Assembly (NCBI GenBank): GCA_018242045.1
Contig: JAFECR010000007.1
Location: 1 to 60,580 of the forward strand
Source: Pseudomonadota bacterium
GTDB taxonomy: Bacteria; Pseudomonadota; Gammaproteobacteria; Berkiellales; Berkiellaceae
Length of the DNA stretch: 60,580 bases
Reading direction: 5' to 3'
The notes beneath the pieces are model-generated. The model was not told where the DNA came from and made no database searches. It was given only the letters and a program-made list of their open reading frames with translations. The position numbers were made by a program, and so were the translations under genes. How positions within the stretch are numbered: position 1 is the first letter of the stretch; each line of letters starts with the position of its first letter. Of this stretch, positions 51,802 to 60,561 are shown piece after piece.

Positions 51802-52602
51802 ATGAAACTACAAGAATATATCGATTCTTTATACCAATCTGGTAAAGCTGCTTTTTCTGGAGCGCAGGCCTTAGAGGCGATGGATATATCAAGAGAAGAG
51901 CTTGCAGCAGCGGTTTTGCGCCTAAAGAAAAAAGGGCAGCTGGCAAAGCCTTATCGTGATTTCTATGTCCCGCTCCCTCCTGAATACCGCGCTTTAGGGT
52001 GTTTACCAGCAGATCAATTGCTTGTGCCTTTGATGAGTCATATTAATACCCCCTATTATGTTTGTTTATTGTCTGCAGCTGCATTTCATGGTGCAGCTCA
52101 TCAGCGCCCACAAATTACCCAAGTGATGGTGTCAAAGCGCATAAGGCCTATTCATTGTGGAAGTGTCGTCATTAAGTTTATTTACAAAAGAGAATTTGCT
52201 GGTGCTACCACGCAGTTAATTAATGCACGCACTGGTTACCTGACGATTTCTTCGCCAGAAACAACGGCAATGGATTTATTGTTATATCTAAAACAATCCG
52301 GGGGAATAAATCATGTTGCTACGGTTTTAACGGAGTTGATTGAAGCGGTTGATCCTGAGAAATTATTACATTTGGCGCAAGCGTCGAACAATATTGTATG
52401 GGTGCAGCGACTAGGGTTTCTGCTTGAAATGATTGATCCACTCGAAGAAGAGAGAAGAGACAAAGCAGTTAAGCTTTTAAGTGAATATATTGAAAAAATT
52501 GAACCCGCTTATACCCCAATTGTGTCAGGAAATGCTAAAGCGTTTCCCAGAAATAGAAAATGGCGAATAATTATTAATACAGAAGTTGAGAGTGATATAT
52601 GA
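51802..52602 (+). CDS. abiEi: AbiEi-family antitoxin (type IV TA)
   Basis: The 266-residue protein has an N-terminal winged helix (KAAFSGAQALEAMDISREELAAAVLRLKKKGQLAKPYRDFY). The AbiEi C-terminal domain follows, with YYVCLLSAAAFHGAAHQRP, TQVMV and TGYLTISSPETTAMDLL. AbiEi represses the operon and counters the nucleotidyltransferase toxin. It overlaps the toxin gene by four bases. The pair causes abortive infection against phage in other bacteria. Confidence 0.9.
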   Translation: MKLQEYIDSLYQSGKAAFSGAQALEAMDISREELAAAVLRLKKKGQLAKPYRDFYVPLPPEYRALGCLPADQLLVPLMSHINTPYYVCLLSAAAFHGAAHQRPQITQVMVSKRIRPIHCGSVVIKFIYKREFAGATTQLINARTGYLTISSPETTAMDLLLYLKQSGGINHVATVLTELIEAVDPEKLLHLAQASNNIVWVQRLGFLLEMIDPLEEERRDKAVKLLSEYIEKIEPAYTPIVSGNAKAFPRNRKWRIIINTEVESDI

Positions 52603-53420
52603 TCCCTGAGTTAATGATTCGAGAATGGCAAAGTAAACAGGCTCCTTGGTCTACGGCAACGATGATTGAACAGGACTTAATTATTACCCGAGCATTAGTA
52701 AATTTATATGAGCAACCTGTGATTAGAAACTCTTTGGTTTTTCGTGGTGGCACAGCCCTAAACAAAATTTATATCACACCCCCTGCGCGTTACAGTGAAG
52801 ATCTTGATTTCGTTCAAATTGAGTCGGCTCCCATTGGGAGTGTGATAGATGCAATACGTACGGCTTTAGATAATTGGTTAGGTGAGCCGAGACGTAAGAT
52901 AACGGAACGGGGCGTTAAGCTGTTTTATCGCTATCAATCCAGTGAAAATGTACCAGCGAAATTAAAAATTGAAATAAATACGACAGAACACTATCACATT
53001 TTGGAGTTAAGAGAGTTGGATTTTAAAGTCAATTCAAATTGGTACAGTGGAGAAGCTACCGTTAAAACCTATCAGTTGAATGAATTAATGGGCACTAAGC
53101 TTAGGGCGTTATACCAACGCAGAAAGGGTAGGGATTTGTTTGATCTGTGGTATGTGATGAAAAATGATCTTATTGATTTAGACATAGTGTTGGATGTGTT
53201 TAATCGGCATAGTGAGCGTAATTCACAACCTATTACGAGAGCATTATTTGAAAGAAATCTTTATGAGAAAAAATCTGATCAAGGATTTTCTACCGATATG
53301 CAATATTTGATACACCCAAGCATTCATTATGTTTTTGATCAAGCGTGTGAATTTATCGAAAGTAGGCTGTTAGGAAAATTGCCTGGTGAAAGCTGGAAAA
53401 TGGCTGTGGAAGAAGCTTAA
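52599..53420 (+). CDS. abiEii: AbiEii-family nucleotidyltransferase toxin
   Basis: The 273-residue protein has the DNA-polymerase-beta-like nucleotidyltransferase motif: FRGGTALNK at 49-56 and RYSEDLDF at 64-71 with the catalytic acids. A later motif is KLRALYQRRKGRDLFDLW. AbiEii toxins modify cellular targets such as tRNA, and some bind GTP. All family motifs are intact, so the pair is probably active. Confidence 0.92.
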   Translation: MIPELMIREWQSKQAPWSTATMIEQDLIITRALVNLYEQPVIRNSLVFRGGTALNKIYITPPARYSEDLDFVQIESAPIGSVIDAIRTALDNWLGEPRRKITERGVKLFYRYQSSENVPAKLKIEINTTEHYHILELRELDFKVNSNWYSGEATVKTYQLNELMGTKLRALYQRRKGRDLFDLWYVMKNDLIDLDIVLDVFNRHSERNSQPITRALFERNLYEKKSDQGFSTDMQYLIHPSIHYVFDQACEFIESRLLGKLPGESWKMAVEEA

Positions 53421-53444
53421 TAGGTACTAATGCAGAGGGGAAAA

Positions 53445-54590
53445 ATGAGCCAGAAACTCCCGAAAAAACTTTTTCAGTTTATTGTCCATTTTTTAAAAAG
53501 TTATCCGTTGGCAATTGGTGGATTAATCGGTTTATCCATGCTTTCGGGTACTTATGCGACGATTAATGCTTATCTCACTAAAGTACTTATTGATTATGTG
53601 GCTAATGTGGGCCAAGGAGTTGATGATTTATTTAAAGCATTATTATTGCCGGCATTATTTTTTATCGTTAACTATGAGGTTCACAATCTTTCGTGGCGTG
53701 GCATTCAATGACTCAATGATTTGATGGGTCGCTCCAATCAAAGCTTACACATGATCCTGGTGCCACAGGAAATTACTGATGCACCCAACGCAAAAAGTAT
53801 AAATATCCGCAAAGGAGAAATTGTTTTTCAAGACGTCGCTTTTCAATATAAGAAACAAAATAACCTGTTTGAGAATAAATCGGTAGTGATCGATGGAGGA
53901 CAAAGGGTAGGGTTAGTGGGCTTTTCAGGAAGTGGTAAGACAACTTTTGTTAATCTCATTGTAAGACTATTTGATTTATCGTCCGGTGTGATAAAGATTG
54001 ATAACCAAAATATTCGAGAAGTGACACAACAGTCTCTTCGAGAAAATATTGGATTTATCCCTCAAGATCCCGTGTTGTTTCATCGAAGCCTGATGGAGAA
54101 TATTCGATATGGCAAGATTGATGCTAGCGATGAGGAAGTGATACAAGCTGCTATTAAAGCACATGCACATGAATTCATCAGCTTAACGCCCGATGGATAT
54201 CAATCCTTAGTAGGGGAGCGGGGGATCAAGCTTTCCGGAGGTCAACGGCAAAGAATATCGATTGCTCGTGCTATTCTGAAAAATGCGCCTATTTTAATTT
54301 TAGATGAGGCCACAAGTGCATTAGATTCTGTTACTGAAGGGTACATCCAAGATAGCTTGAGATCCTTAATGCAAGGGAAAACGGTTATCGTTATAGCCCA
54401 TCGATTATCGACTTTGCTTGAAATGGATAGGATCCTGGTTTTTGATAAAGGCAACATCGTTGAAGAGGGAACTCATCAGAGCTTAATGAGCAAACAAGGA
54501 ATGTATTCCGTATTGTGGAACAGCCAAGTCGGCGGCTTTTTATTGGACGAGGATAGCGATAAAGCTGAGGATACAGATGAAAAAGGGTAA
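53445..54590 (+). pseudogene. ABC multidrug exporter with deleted membrane domain
   Basis: The first frame (53445-53711) is the N-terminus of an ABC exporter (FLKSYPLAIGGLIGLSMLSGTYATINAYLTKVLIDYV). After a stop at 53709, a second frame (53721-54590) holds a complete nucleotide-binding domain: Walker A LVGFSGSGKTTF, signature KLSGGQRQRISIARA, Walker B ILILDEATSALD and IAHRLST. Roughly 200-250 residues, most of the membrane helices, are missing at ~53700. It cannot transport. The ATPase part could still be made from its own start. Confidence 0.8.
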
Positions 54591-55419
54591 CACAGTAGGT
54601 GACTGGGGGCGAAAAATGTTGCAATCACTGAATCCACTCATTAAATCCTTAATTACAGCGAACAATATTGAAGCGGTCTTATGTTATGGTTCTTATGCAG
54701 AGGGAACGCAAGATGATAAATCAGACATTGATCTTCTTGTCATTTGTAAGGAGACTATTCCATCCGTTGAACGAGAAAAGCTTTATAAACAGAATCAAGG
54801 AACGCAGATAATTCTTGGTAAATCTCATGAAAACTGGGAAACATCTTGGACACCGATTAACGATGAATTTGTGCTTAATCATAAAAAGATTGAGATAGGT
54901 TATAACCGATCAAAATGGGTACAAGGTGTCGTCACCAAAATAATTGATGAAGGGAGAACAACGTTAGAAGACTTTCAATTTAGACCGTACACTTTCTTCG
55001 GATTATTAGAAAATTCAATATGTTTATTTGAGAAGGAAAGTTTTGTAACCCATTTAAAACGGCAAATCCGCCCTTTCCCACAAAAATTAAAAGCGGCCAT
55101 TATCTCGGAGAACCTTTCTGTTTTTAATGAAAGCCTTAACGATCTTGACGATTTTAATCAGCGAGAGATAGGGTTATTAGCATTTCAATTTATGCTCTTT
55201 CGAGCATTAGATGCAGCTATTCAAATAATATTTGCGATCAATGAGGTATATTATCCTGCTTCAAAACGCGAAGAAAAACATTTAATGCGCCTAGCAATGT
55301 TACCAGAAGACATGCATGAGTTAATTTATGACCTCCTGCCTATTTTTTATAACAGAAAGAATGAAATCATCAAAAGCCTTAAAGCTATTAAGCTATTTAT
55401 TGAGGAAAAACTAATATGA
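54577..55419 (+). CDS. Nucleotidyltransferase-domain protein
   Basis: The 280-residue protein (or 267 from ATG at 54616) has the GSx10DxD nucleotidyltransferase motif: CYGSYAEGTQDDKSDIDLLVI. A helical C-terminal domain follows (REIGLLAFQFMLFRALDAAIQIIF). The arrangement resembles aminoglycoside/lincosamide adenylyltransferases and Rel-like minimal enzymes; a specific activity cannot be assigned. The start overlaps the end of the ABC fragment by 14 bp; the second ATG has a stronger GGGGGCG site. It is followed directly by an MccF-like gene. Confidence 0.75.
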   Translation: MKKGNTVGDWGRKMLQSLNPLIKSLITANNIEAVLCYGSYAEGTQDDKSDIDLLVICKETIPSVEREKLYKQNQGTQIILGKSHENWETSWTPINDEFVLNHKKIEIGYNRSKWVQGVVTKIIDEGRTTLEDFQFRPYTFFGLLENSICLFEKESFVTHLKRQIRPFPQKLKAAIISENLSVFNESLNDLDDFNQREIGLLAFQFMLFRALDAAIQIIFAINEVYYPASKREEKHLMRLAMLPEDMHELIYDLLPIFYNRKNEIIKSLKAIKLFIEEKLI

Positions 55420-56414
55420 GAATAGTGCCAGAAAAATTAATGGCGGGGTATCAAATAAGAGTCATTGCTCCATCCTTAAGTTTGAAGATAATTTCAGCAG
55501 AGAATTCCGAATTGGCCATAAAAGCGCTTGAGGCCCTTGGGCTAACAATTACGTTTGGTAAAGAGACGCAGAAAATAGATAAGATGTCTTCATCTTCAAT
55601 TGAGGCGAGAATATCTGATTTACACGATGCATTTTCAGATAAGGACGTAAAAGGGATCTTAACTGTCATCGGTGGTTTTAATTCCAATCAATTACTGAAA
55701 TATATCGACTATAGCTTGATCCGAAAGAATCCTAAGATATTTTGTGGTTACTCAGATATTACAGCTTTGCAAAATGCGATTTACCATAAAGCAGGATTAG
55801 TGACTTATTCAGGGCCACACTTTAGTACCTTTGCCATGAAAAAGGGATTTGAGTATACGCTGACCTCTTTTAAAGAAACTTTTTTTGGACATAATGGAAT
55901 AAGGCATTGCTCACCATCAGAAAATTGGTCTGACGACGCTTGGTTTATGGATCAAAACAACAGGGTATTTTATGAGAATGATGGGTATTGGGTTATTAGA
56001 GAAGGGAAAGCCAAGGGATGCATCTTAGGCGGAAGTATGAGTACGTTTCAATTACTTCATGGCACGCCATACCTTCCATCACTTGAAAACAGTATTCTGT
56101 TTATTGAGGCTGATTCGATATCTGAAGGTGTTGTTGATGTGGCTGAGTTTGATCGTGATCTGCAATCTCTCATTCATCAACCAGGCTTTGAAAAAGTTCA
56201 GGGACTTGTAATTGGACGGTTTGAAAAGAAATTTAAAATGGATTTTGAGACATTGAAATTCATCATCGATTCAAAAAGGGAGCTAAGTAATGTTCCTGTG
56301 GTTGCAAATGTGGATTTTGGGCATACCATGCCAATGTTTGTATTTCCAATAGGGGGTAAAGCAGATATTGATGTTCAATATGCTAAAGTTGCTATTGAGC
56401 TGACAGAAGAATAA
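55416..56414 (+). CDS. S66 peptidase, MccF-like
   Basis: The 332-residue protein has a nucleophile S113 in FCGYSDITALQ, SGPHFSTF, GGSMSTFQLLHGTPYLP, ILFIEADSIS (Glu) and VDFGHTMPMFVFPIGG (His). The length and the long middle insertion match MccF-type microcin C immunity peptidases more closely than LdcA. Such enzymes cleave toxic aminoacyl-nucleotides. It overlaps the nucleotidyltransferase gene by four bases and is probably co-translated. Confidence 0.85.
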   Translation: MRIVPEKLMAGYQIRVIAPSLSLKIISAENSELAIKALEALGLTITFGKETQKIDKMSSSSIEARISDLHDAFSDKDVKGILTVIGGFNSNQLLKYIDYSLIRKNPKIFCGYSDITALQNAIYHKAGLVTYSGPHFSTFAMKKGFEYTLTSFKETFFGHNGIRHCSPSENWSDDAWFMDQNNRVFYENDGYWVIREGKAKGCILGGSMSTFQLLHGTPYLPSLENSILFIEADSISEGVVDVAEFDRDLQSLIHQPGFEKVQGLVIGRFEKKFKMDFETLKFIIDSKRELSNVPVVANVDFGHTMPMFVFPIGGKADIDVQYAKVAIELTEE

Positions 56415-56462
56415 AAACTCAGAATGATAAGACGAAAAAATAATTTATACGGGGAAGAAAAT

Positions 56463-57029
56463 ATGCACATCACATTTGATAGAGCTACGCAACAGTATGA
56501 GAAGATCATCTTCGAGTGGCTTTCAGAGCCGCATATGATGGAATTTTGGGATAATAGCCAAGAGCATAAAAATGATATTTTAAATTTCATCCATGGTAGA
56601 AAACAGCATTATTTTGCAGGAACGACGCAATATTTTATAGGTCTCATAGATGATGTTCCTTTTGCCTTTTTATTAGCAGACATTTTAGATCCTGCCGAAG
56701 ATTTGCCTTCACCCTTAAAAAATTTCTTGTCAAAAAATGGTCATACAGTAGCATTAGATTTTGGCATAGGTAATAAGGACTATCTTGGGAAGGGTTTAGC
56801 AGCTCCCACGTTAGAATCGTTTGTTAAATACTATAATGAACAGATAGATAATCAAGCAGATACCTTTTTTATTGACCCCGATGAAAATAATCCTCGCGCT
56901 AAGCACGTATATGAGAAAGCTGGATTCAAACATGTTAGCGAGTATTACCCCACCGAAGGTGCATTTATTGGTGATAAAACGCTGCTTATGGTAAAACAAT
57001 ATAAATTAGTGTTGATGAACGAAGAGTGA
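56463..57029 (+). CDS. GNAT acetyltransferase, AAC(6')-like
   Basis: From ATG at 56463, after a strong GGGGAAG site, the 188-residue protein has FEWLSEPHMMEFWDN, TQYFIGLIDDVPFAFLLADIL, LDFGIGNKDYLGKGLAAPTL and ENNPRAKHVYEKAGF. This is the pattern of AAC(6')-type aminoglycoside acetyltransferases and related siderophore enzymes. Substrate is unproven. It follows the MccF-like gene by 48 bp. Confidence 0.82.
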   Translation: MHITFDRATQQYEKIIFEWLSEPHMMEFWDNSQEHKNDILNFIHGRKQHYFAGTTQYFIGLIDDVPFAFLLADILDPAEDLPSPLKNFLSKNGHTVALDFGIGNKDYLGKGLAAPTLESFVKYYNEQIDNQADTFFIDPDENNPRAKHVYEKAGFKHVSEYYPTEGAFIGDKTLLMVKQYKLVLMNEE

Positions 57030-57070
57030 CTGTTTTTCATTCGATAAATCTGTATACAAGGTGATATAAC

Positions 57071-57160
57071 ATGGAACCCCGGATCAATATTATTACGCTA
57101 GGTGTCAAAGATATTCCTCGCGCTCGTCAATTTTACGAAGAAGGGCTAGGCTGGGAAATA
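57071..57160 (+). pseudogene. VOC/glyoxalase gene, N-terminal fragment
   Basis: ATG at 57071 opens MEPRINIITLGVKDIPRARQFYEEGLGWEIS, the start of a VOC-family protein. At ~57160 it runs into the duplicated acetyltransferase segment out of frame. Confidence 0.75.
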
Positions 57161-57410
57161 TCGTCGTTGATGCCATCATTGCAATCACACAAGAAGCAAA
57201 CCTAAAATCATGTCGCCTTCTTGAGAAAATTGGGATGCAGCATATTAATAATTTTGAACGCTATGATGCTACTCAGCGGACATATAGAATTACTCGCAAT
57301 GAATGGCAATATTTAATGAAACCTAATGAGGTTCTCTTAGGAGAAACGAATGAATCTGATTAATCTGAAGCCCATACAAAGAGGCGATACTATTGGGCTC
57401 ATTACCCCTA
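57161..57410 (+). pseudogene. Duplicated end of GNAT gene and start of S66 gene
   Basis: The ~250 bases are about 90% alike to 47848-48105. They encode the acetyltransferase C-terminus (AIIAITQEANLKSC-type, ERYDATQRTYRITRNEWQY) and then MNLINLKPIQRGDTIGLITP, the start of the S66 gene. Both are cut off. Two homologous gene borders joined to a VOC fragment indicate recombination with a second copy of island genes. Confidence 0.85.
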
Positions 57411-57477
57411 GTCATTACCCTATTATTGAGTTTAAAAATAGTATTAGCTGAAACGCTCACTAGAGAAGAATGAGAGC

Positions 57478-58257
57478 TTACTTTATATTTAAAGGGATCA
57501 AAATTTCTGAGAAGGATTCTTTCAAAACAAAGTCTGGCTGAATTAACGATGCGGCCTTCCTGAGTTCAAGCTCTCTTTCAACTTCTTCAGGCGTCCAATG
57601 AGTTACTCTAACGAGCTTGTCATAAAGCGGTTTTTCATGGTTTGCCCCATATGCTGCAAAAATAGAAAATACCCCGGCGTTATTTGCCATAAGCATATCC
57701 CTTGCCATACTGTCTCCCACATAAGCTACATTTTCCGGGTGAATATTTAAAGAATTACATATGTCTAAAAGAACGGTTATATCTGGTTTGCGAGGATGAT
57801 GTGTTAATTCAACAACCTTATGGAAAGGGAAATTTTTATACCGCTCACTTTTGGGCAAGATGTTAGGATGTTGGCTCTTAATCCTTTCTCGACAATAAAT
57901 TTTTTCAAAGAACTTTGCTAAATTTAAACGATCTAATCTATCAATAATCGCAAATAAATTAGCCTCAGTATGCGCGACCAAGTGAATGCCAATATCAAGA
58001 ATTTTTTGAAGTGTTTCAGGTACTGTTTGATGCACACGTAAAACTTGGCGTCTTTTAATATTGAATTCTTCAAATATTGGAGCAAGCTCAACATAAAGAT
58101 CTTGTTTGTTCAAATTTGGAAATTTAGCTTGGATAGCAGGCGTCTCTAGTAATGCAAAAGGATATTCTGAATCATGATGCTGTTGGTGAATTTTTTTAAT
58201 ATCATCTAAGATCAGTTCACGATCAAGGCTCAAATCTACAGCCGCCCTTTCAATCAT
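57478..58257 (-). pseudogene. HAD-family hydrolase lacking its N-terminus
   Basis: The 259-residue frame has HAD motif II (LVAHTEAN), motif III lysine (HHPRKPDITVLL) and motif IV (VAYVGDSMARDML). The DxDx[TV] nucleophile motif I should precede residue 1, but just upstream the sequence turns into a threonine aldolase remnant. The nucleophile is therefore missing and the protein should be inactive as a phosphatase. GC and codon use are like the neighbours. Confidence 0.7.
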
Positions 58258-58265
58258 TGCATAAA

Positions 58266-58780
58266 TGCATTTTGAGATCTAATTCCTTAGCCTTTGCACA
58301 AATCGATTTAATGGTCATGATATCCCACGCAACACCACCACCTAAGTTGGTTGTATTTTCTATACTTACTAATTTTGAACGGGGGTAATGCGGTCCTTTT
58401 GATCAACGATAAGCAGCATGCAACTCATCTGCCGTAAAAATACCATTGTTGGTTGGTATAGATCGAGTCATGACGCCTGAATGAATTGCAGGCCCCCCCT
58501 GTTTCTGAAGTAAATAAATGACAATTCTCAGCAGCTAGTAGCTCATCGCCCAGTTCTGTAAGTGTGCGAATAGCAATTTCGTTAGCCATCGTTGCTGTTG
58601 GAAAAAACATAGCAGCGTCAAATCCAAGTAGCTCTGCGACCATTTCCTCTAACTGCAGGGTGGTGGGATCTCACCTTTTTGTTCGTCCCCCAATTCTGCA
58701 TCCATCATGGCTTGTTTCATCGCCTGGGTGGGTTGTGTCATGGTGTCACTAAATAAGTCAATACCTTTAAACATATTCAT
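58266..58780 (-). pseudogene. ltaE: L-threonine aldolase (ltaE), truncated and frameshifted
   Basis: Successive frames on the minus strand read MFKGIDLFSDTMTQPTQAMKQAMMDAELGDEQKGE, then EEMVAELLGFDAAMFFPTATMANEIAI, HYPRSKLVSIENTTNLGGGVAWDIMTIKSI and KELDLKMHL. This is the N-terminal half of a PLP-dependent threonine aldolase with at least three frame breaks. It stops before the PLP lysine, at the junction with the HAD gene near 58265. Confidence 0.8.
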
Positions 58781-58831
58781 TCCTTTTGGATTACCATCAA
58801 TCAAGTTAGTAAAAAAGTTTACTCTACTCAA

Positions 58832-59241
58832 TTATCTCTTGCTTGTTTTATCAATAAACCAATTCTTTAAATCATCGAGGTTCGTTTTATTTTCCACGAA
58901 GTTAATAATTTCTCTAGAGAATTCAGTATCAGCATCCCCATATTCTTCAAAATCAATGTCATAATCATTCAATTCAAGAAAAACCAAAGCTGCGACTGCT
59001 GCTGTTCGTTTATTACCATCTAGAAAGGGATGGTTTTTGCAATTTTGTAGCAAAGTGCTGCTGCTACTTCTGGGATAGATCCATGCATGAATCCATTATC
59101 AACTTGGAAATAAAAAGAAGCACCCACTGCAGATTCCAATGATGATCTATTGGTTAGGCTATGGGTTGCATTTTCACTTTTGCTGATTTCTTGATTGAAG
59201 GCAATGACTTGTTCAACGGTAATAAATTTCAAATCCTTCAC
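58832..59241 (-). pseudogene. doc: Doc/Fic-type toxin with one frameshift
   Basis: The first frame (59241 to ~59035) starts MKDLKFITVEQVIAFNQEI and contains SLESAVGASFYF. The second continues NHPFLDGNKRTAAVAALVFLELNDYDI to 58832. Together they are a full ~136-residue death-on-curing toxin with the HxFxxxNKR motif. The break is in an A5 run on the minus strand (T5 at 59034-59038); one more A would restore the frame. The ATG overlaps the antitoxin stop by four bases. Doc proteins phosphorylate EF-Tu. It is either recently inactivated, phase-variable or a base-call error. Confidence 0.85.
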
Positions 59242-59456
59242 TTCAAGGCATCCATTGTTTTCTTATGTTTAGCGAATACCTTTTCAAAGGTAGCCATTGC
59301 TTCTTCATTGGTAGCGGGCACCATAGGAACGAGTAAAACACAGCCATTCTCAAATTCTGTTACTTGCCATTGTTTATCTGAGAACTTCTGGCCAAGGCGC
59401 ACTCTTCCTTCCTTATCGCTGCCCTTATAAGTGCTTGATACTGCTTGAGGCTTCAT
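59238..59456 (-). CDS. Antitoxin of the Doc-type toxin
   Basis: From ATG at 59456, seven bases after AAAGGTGA, the 72-residue protein (MKPQAVSSTYKGSDKEGRVRLGQKF...) has a short beta-rich N-terminus and a charged C-terminal helix (EEAMATFEKVFAKHKKTMDAL). It is placed and coupled like a Phd-type antitoxin, though the sequence is not a close Phd match. A longer frame to 59576 is not credible. Confidence 0.65.
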   Translation of the reverse strand: MKPQAVSSTYKGSDKEGRVRLGQKFSDKQWQVTEFENGCVLLVPMVPATNEEAMATFEKVFAKHKKTMDALK

Positions 59457-59730
59457 ATTAATCACCTTTATTAGTCTATATAATCTCACTATAGCCCAAA
59501 CGGGCGAATGGGGCAGCCACCATCTATCGAATGATAATAGTGTAATTACTCTAACATTCATCAAAGTGATGGGCATTTAATTGCTTACCCAATTCTGTTT
59601 CCATGTTCCATTACAGGGTGGTGGCTACAATCCTTGATATATGTGAGGAGATGGGTTGTTAGGGGCTACCAAATGAACAGGATTTGCGTTATTTAGGGCT
59701 GCAGACCAGTCTAGTATATCGCTATAAAGA

Positions 59731-59826
59731 TGGTTCCAATTCCTACACAGGAGGTCCACTATATAGATGAAGACATTACGATAAATTCCCAAAATAAGCA
59801 CTCAGCCAAATAAGTGTACAATAAGC
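59731..59826 (+). repeat. Third, degenerate att-like repeat
   Basis: GGTTCCAATTCCTACACAGGAGGTCCACTATATAGATG resembles the tRNA 3' end and att repeat. The next ~50 bases (CATTACGATAAATTCCCAAAATAAGC and on) match 51520-51572 closely. It marks the right border of a second tandem unit (51517 to about 59760). The 59577-59902 interval holds no gene. Confidence 0.75.
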
Positions 59827-59885
59827 TCTATTGCCGCACCTGTTGGCCCCATTGGCGTTGAGGCAATAAGACAAGAACATGAAAG
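59827..59885 (+). pseudogene. LysE-family N-terminal remnant
   Basis: The frame reads SIAAPVGPIGVEAIRQEHERNET. The first 11 residues match the SIAAPVGPIGV motif of the LysE exporter at 46015-46638. The rest is lost before the next gene. Confidence 0.5.
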
Positions 59886-59902
59886 AAATGAGACAGTAAA
59901 CT

Positions 59903-60511
59903 ATGAATGAAAAGCCTTTTTCTGCTGCCTGCGAAAGAAACCAATCGTACATTTTAGAGCAGCTTAAAATAATTTTAGCAAGTGCCAGAAACGTACTTGA
60001 GATTGGCACAGGCACCGGGCAGCATGCAGTATTTTTTGCTAAAGCACTGCCACATATTCAATGGCAAACCAGTGATCTTGATTTTATGCATCAAGGGATC
60101 AAGAGATGGTTGTATGAAGCGAATTTACCAAATGTGTTATCACCTATTTCTTTAGATGTGAATAAAGATACTATTTTGGAGAATTATTATGATGGTGTTT
60201 TTACTGCGAATACATTTCATATTATGCCGATGGCAAGTGTTGAACGTTGTATCAAACAAGTGGGACATGCATTAAAAGAAGAAGGCGTGTTTATTATTTA
60301 TGGTCCATTTAAATTTAACGGAAAGTTCACCTCTTCGAGCAACACTGATTTCGATGCGTTATTAAAATCTCAGCAGGTCCATCAAGGCATAAGAGATTTT
60401 GAAGTGATAGATACCATAGCGCATTCTGTTCAACTTAGCCATATCCAAACCATAGAGATGCCAGCTAATAACTTCATGTTAATTTTTAACAAAGTGAAGA
60501 CAGGTGACTAA
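59903..60511 (+). CDS. DUF938-family SAM-dependent methyltransferase
   Basis: The 202-residue protein has the DUF938 pattern KPFSAACERNQSYILEQL, SAM motif VLEIGTGTGQHAVFFAKALP, WQTSDLD and FTANTFHIMP, then FIIYGPFKFNG. Its substrate is unknown. It lies outside the second att-like border and may belong to the original chromosome. Confidence 0.88.
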   Translation: MNEKPFSAACERNQSYILEQLKIILASARNVLEIGTGTGQHAVFFAKALPHIQWQTSDLDFMHQGIKRWLYEANLPNVLSPISLDVNKDTILENYYDGVFTANTFHIMPMASVERCIKQVGHALKEEGVFIIYGPFKFNGKFTSSSNTDFDALLKSQQVHQGIRDFEVIDTIAHSVQLSHIQTIEMPANNFMLIFNKVKTGD

Positions 60512-60561
60512 AAAGAAGCACGTCAAATTAAAATTCATCTTCTGCTAGAGGGTTGCTCTAT

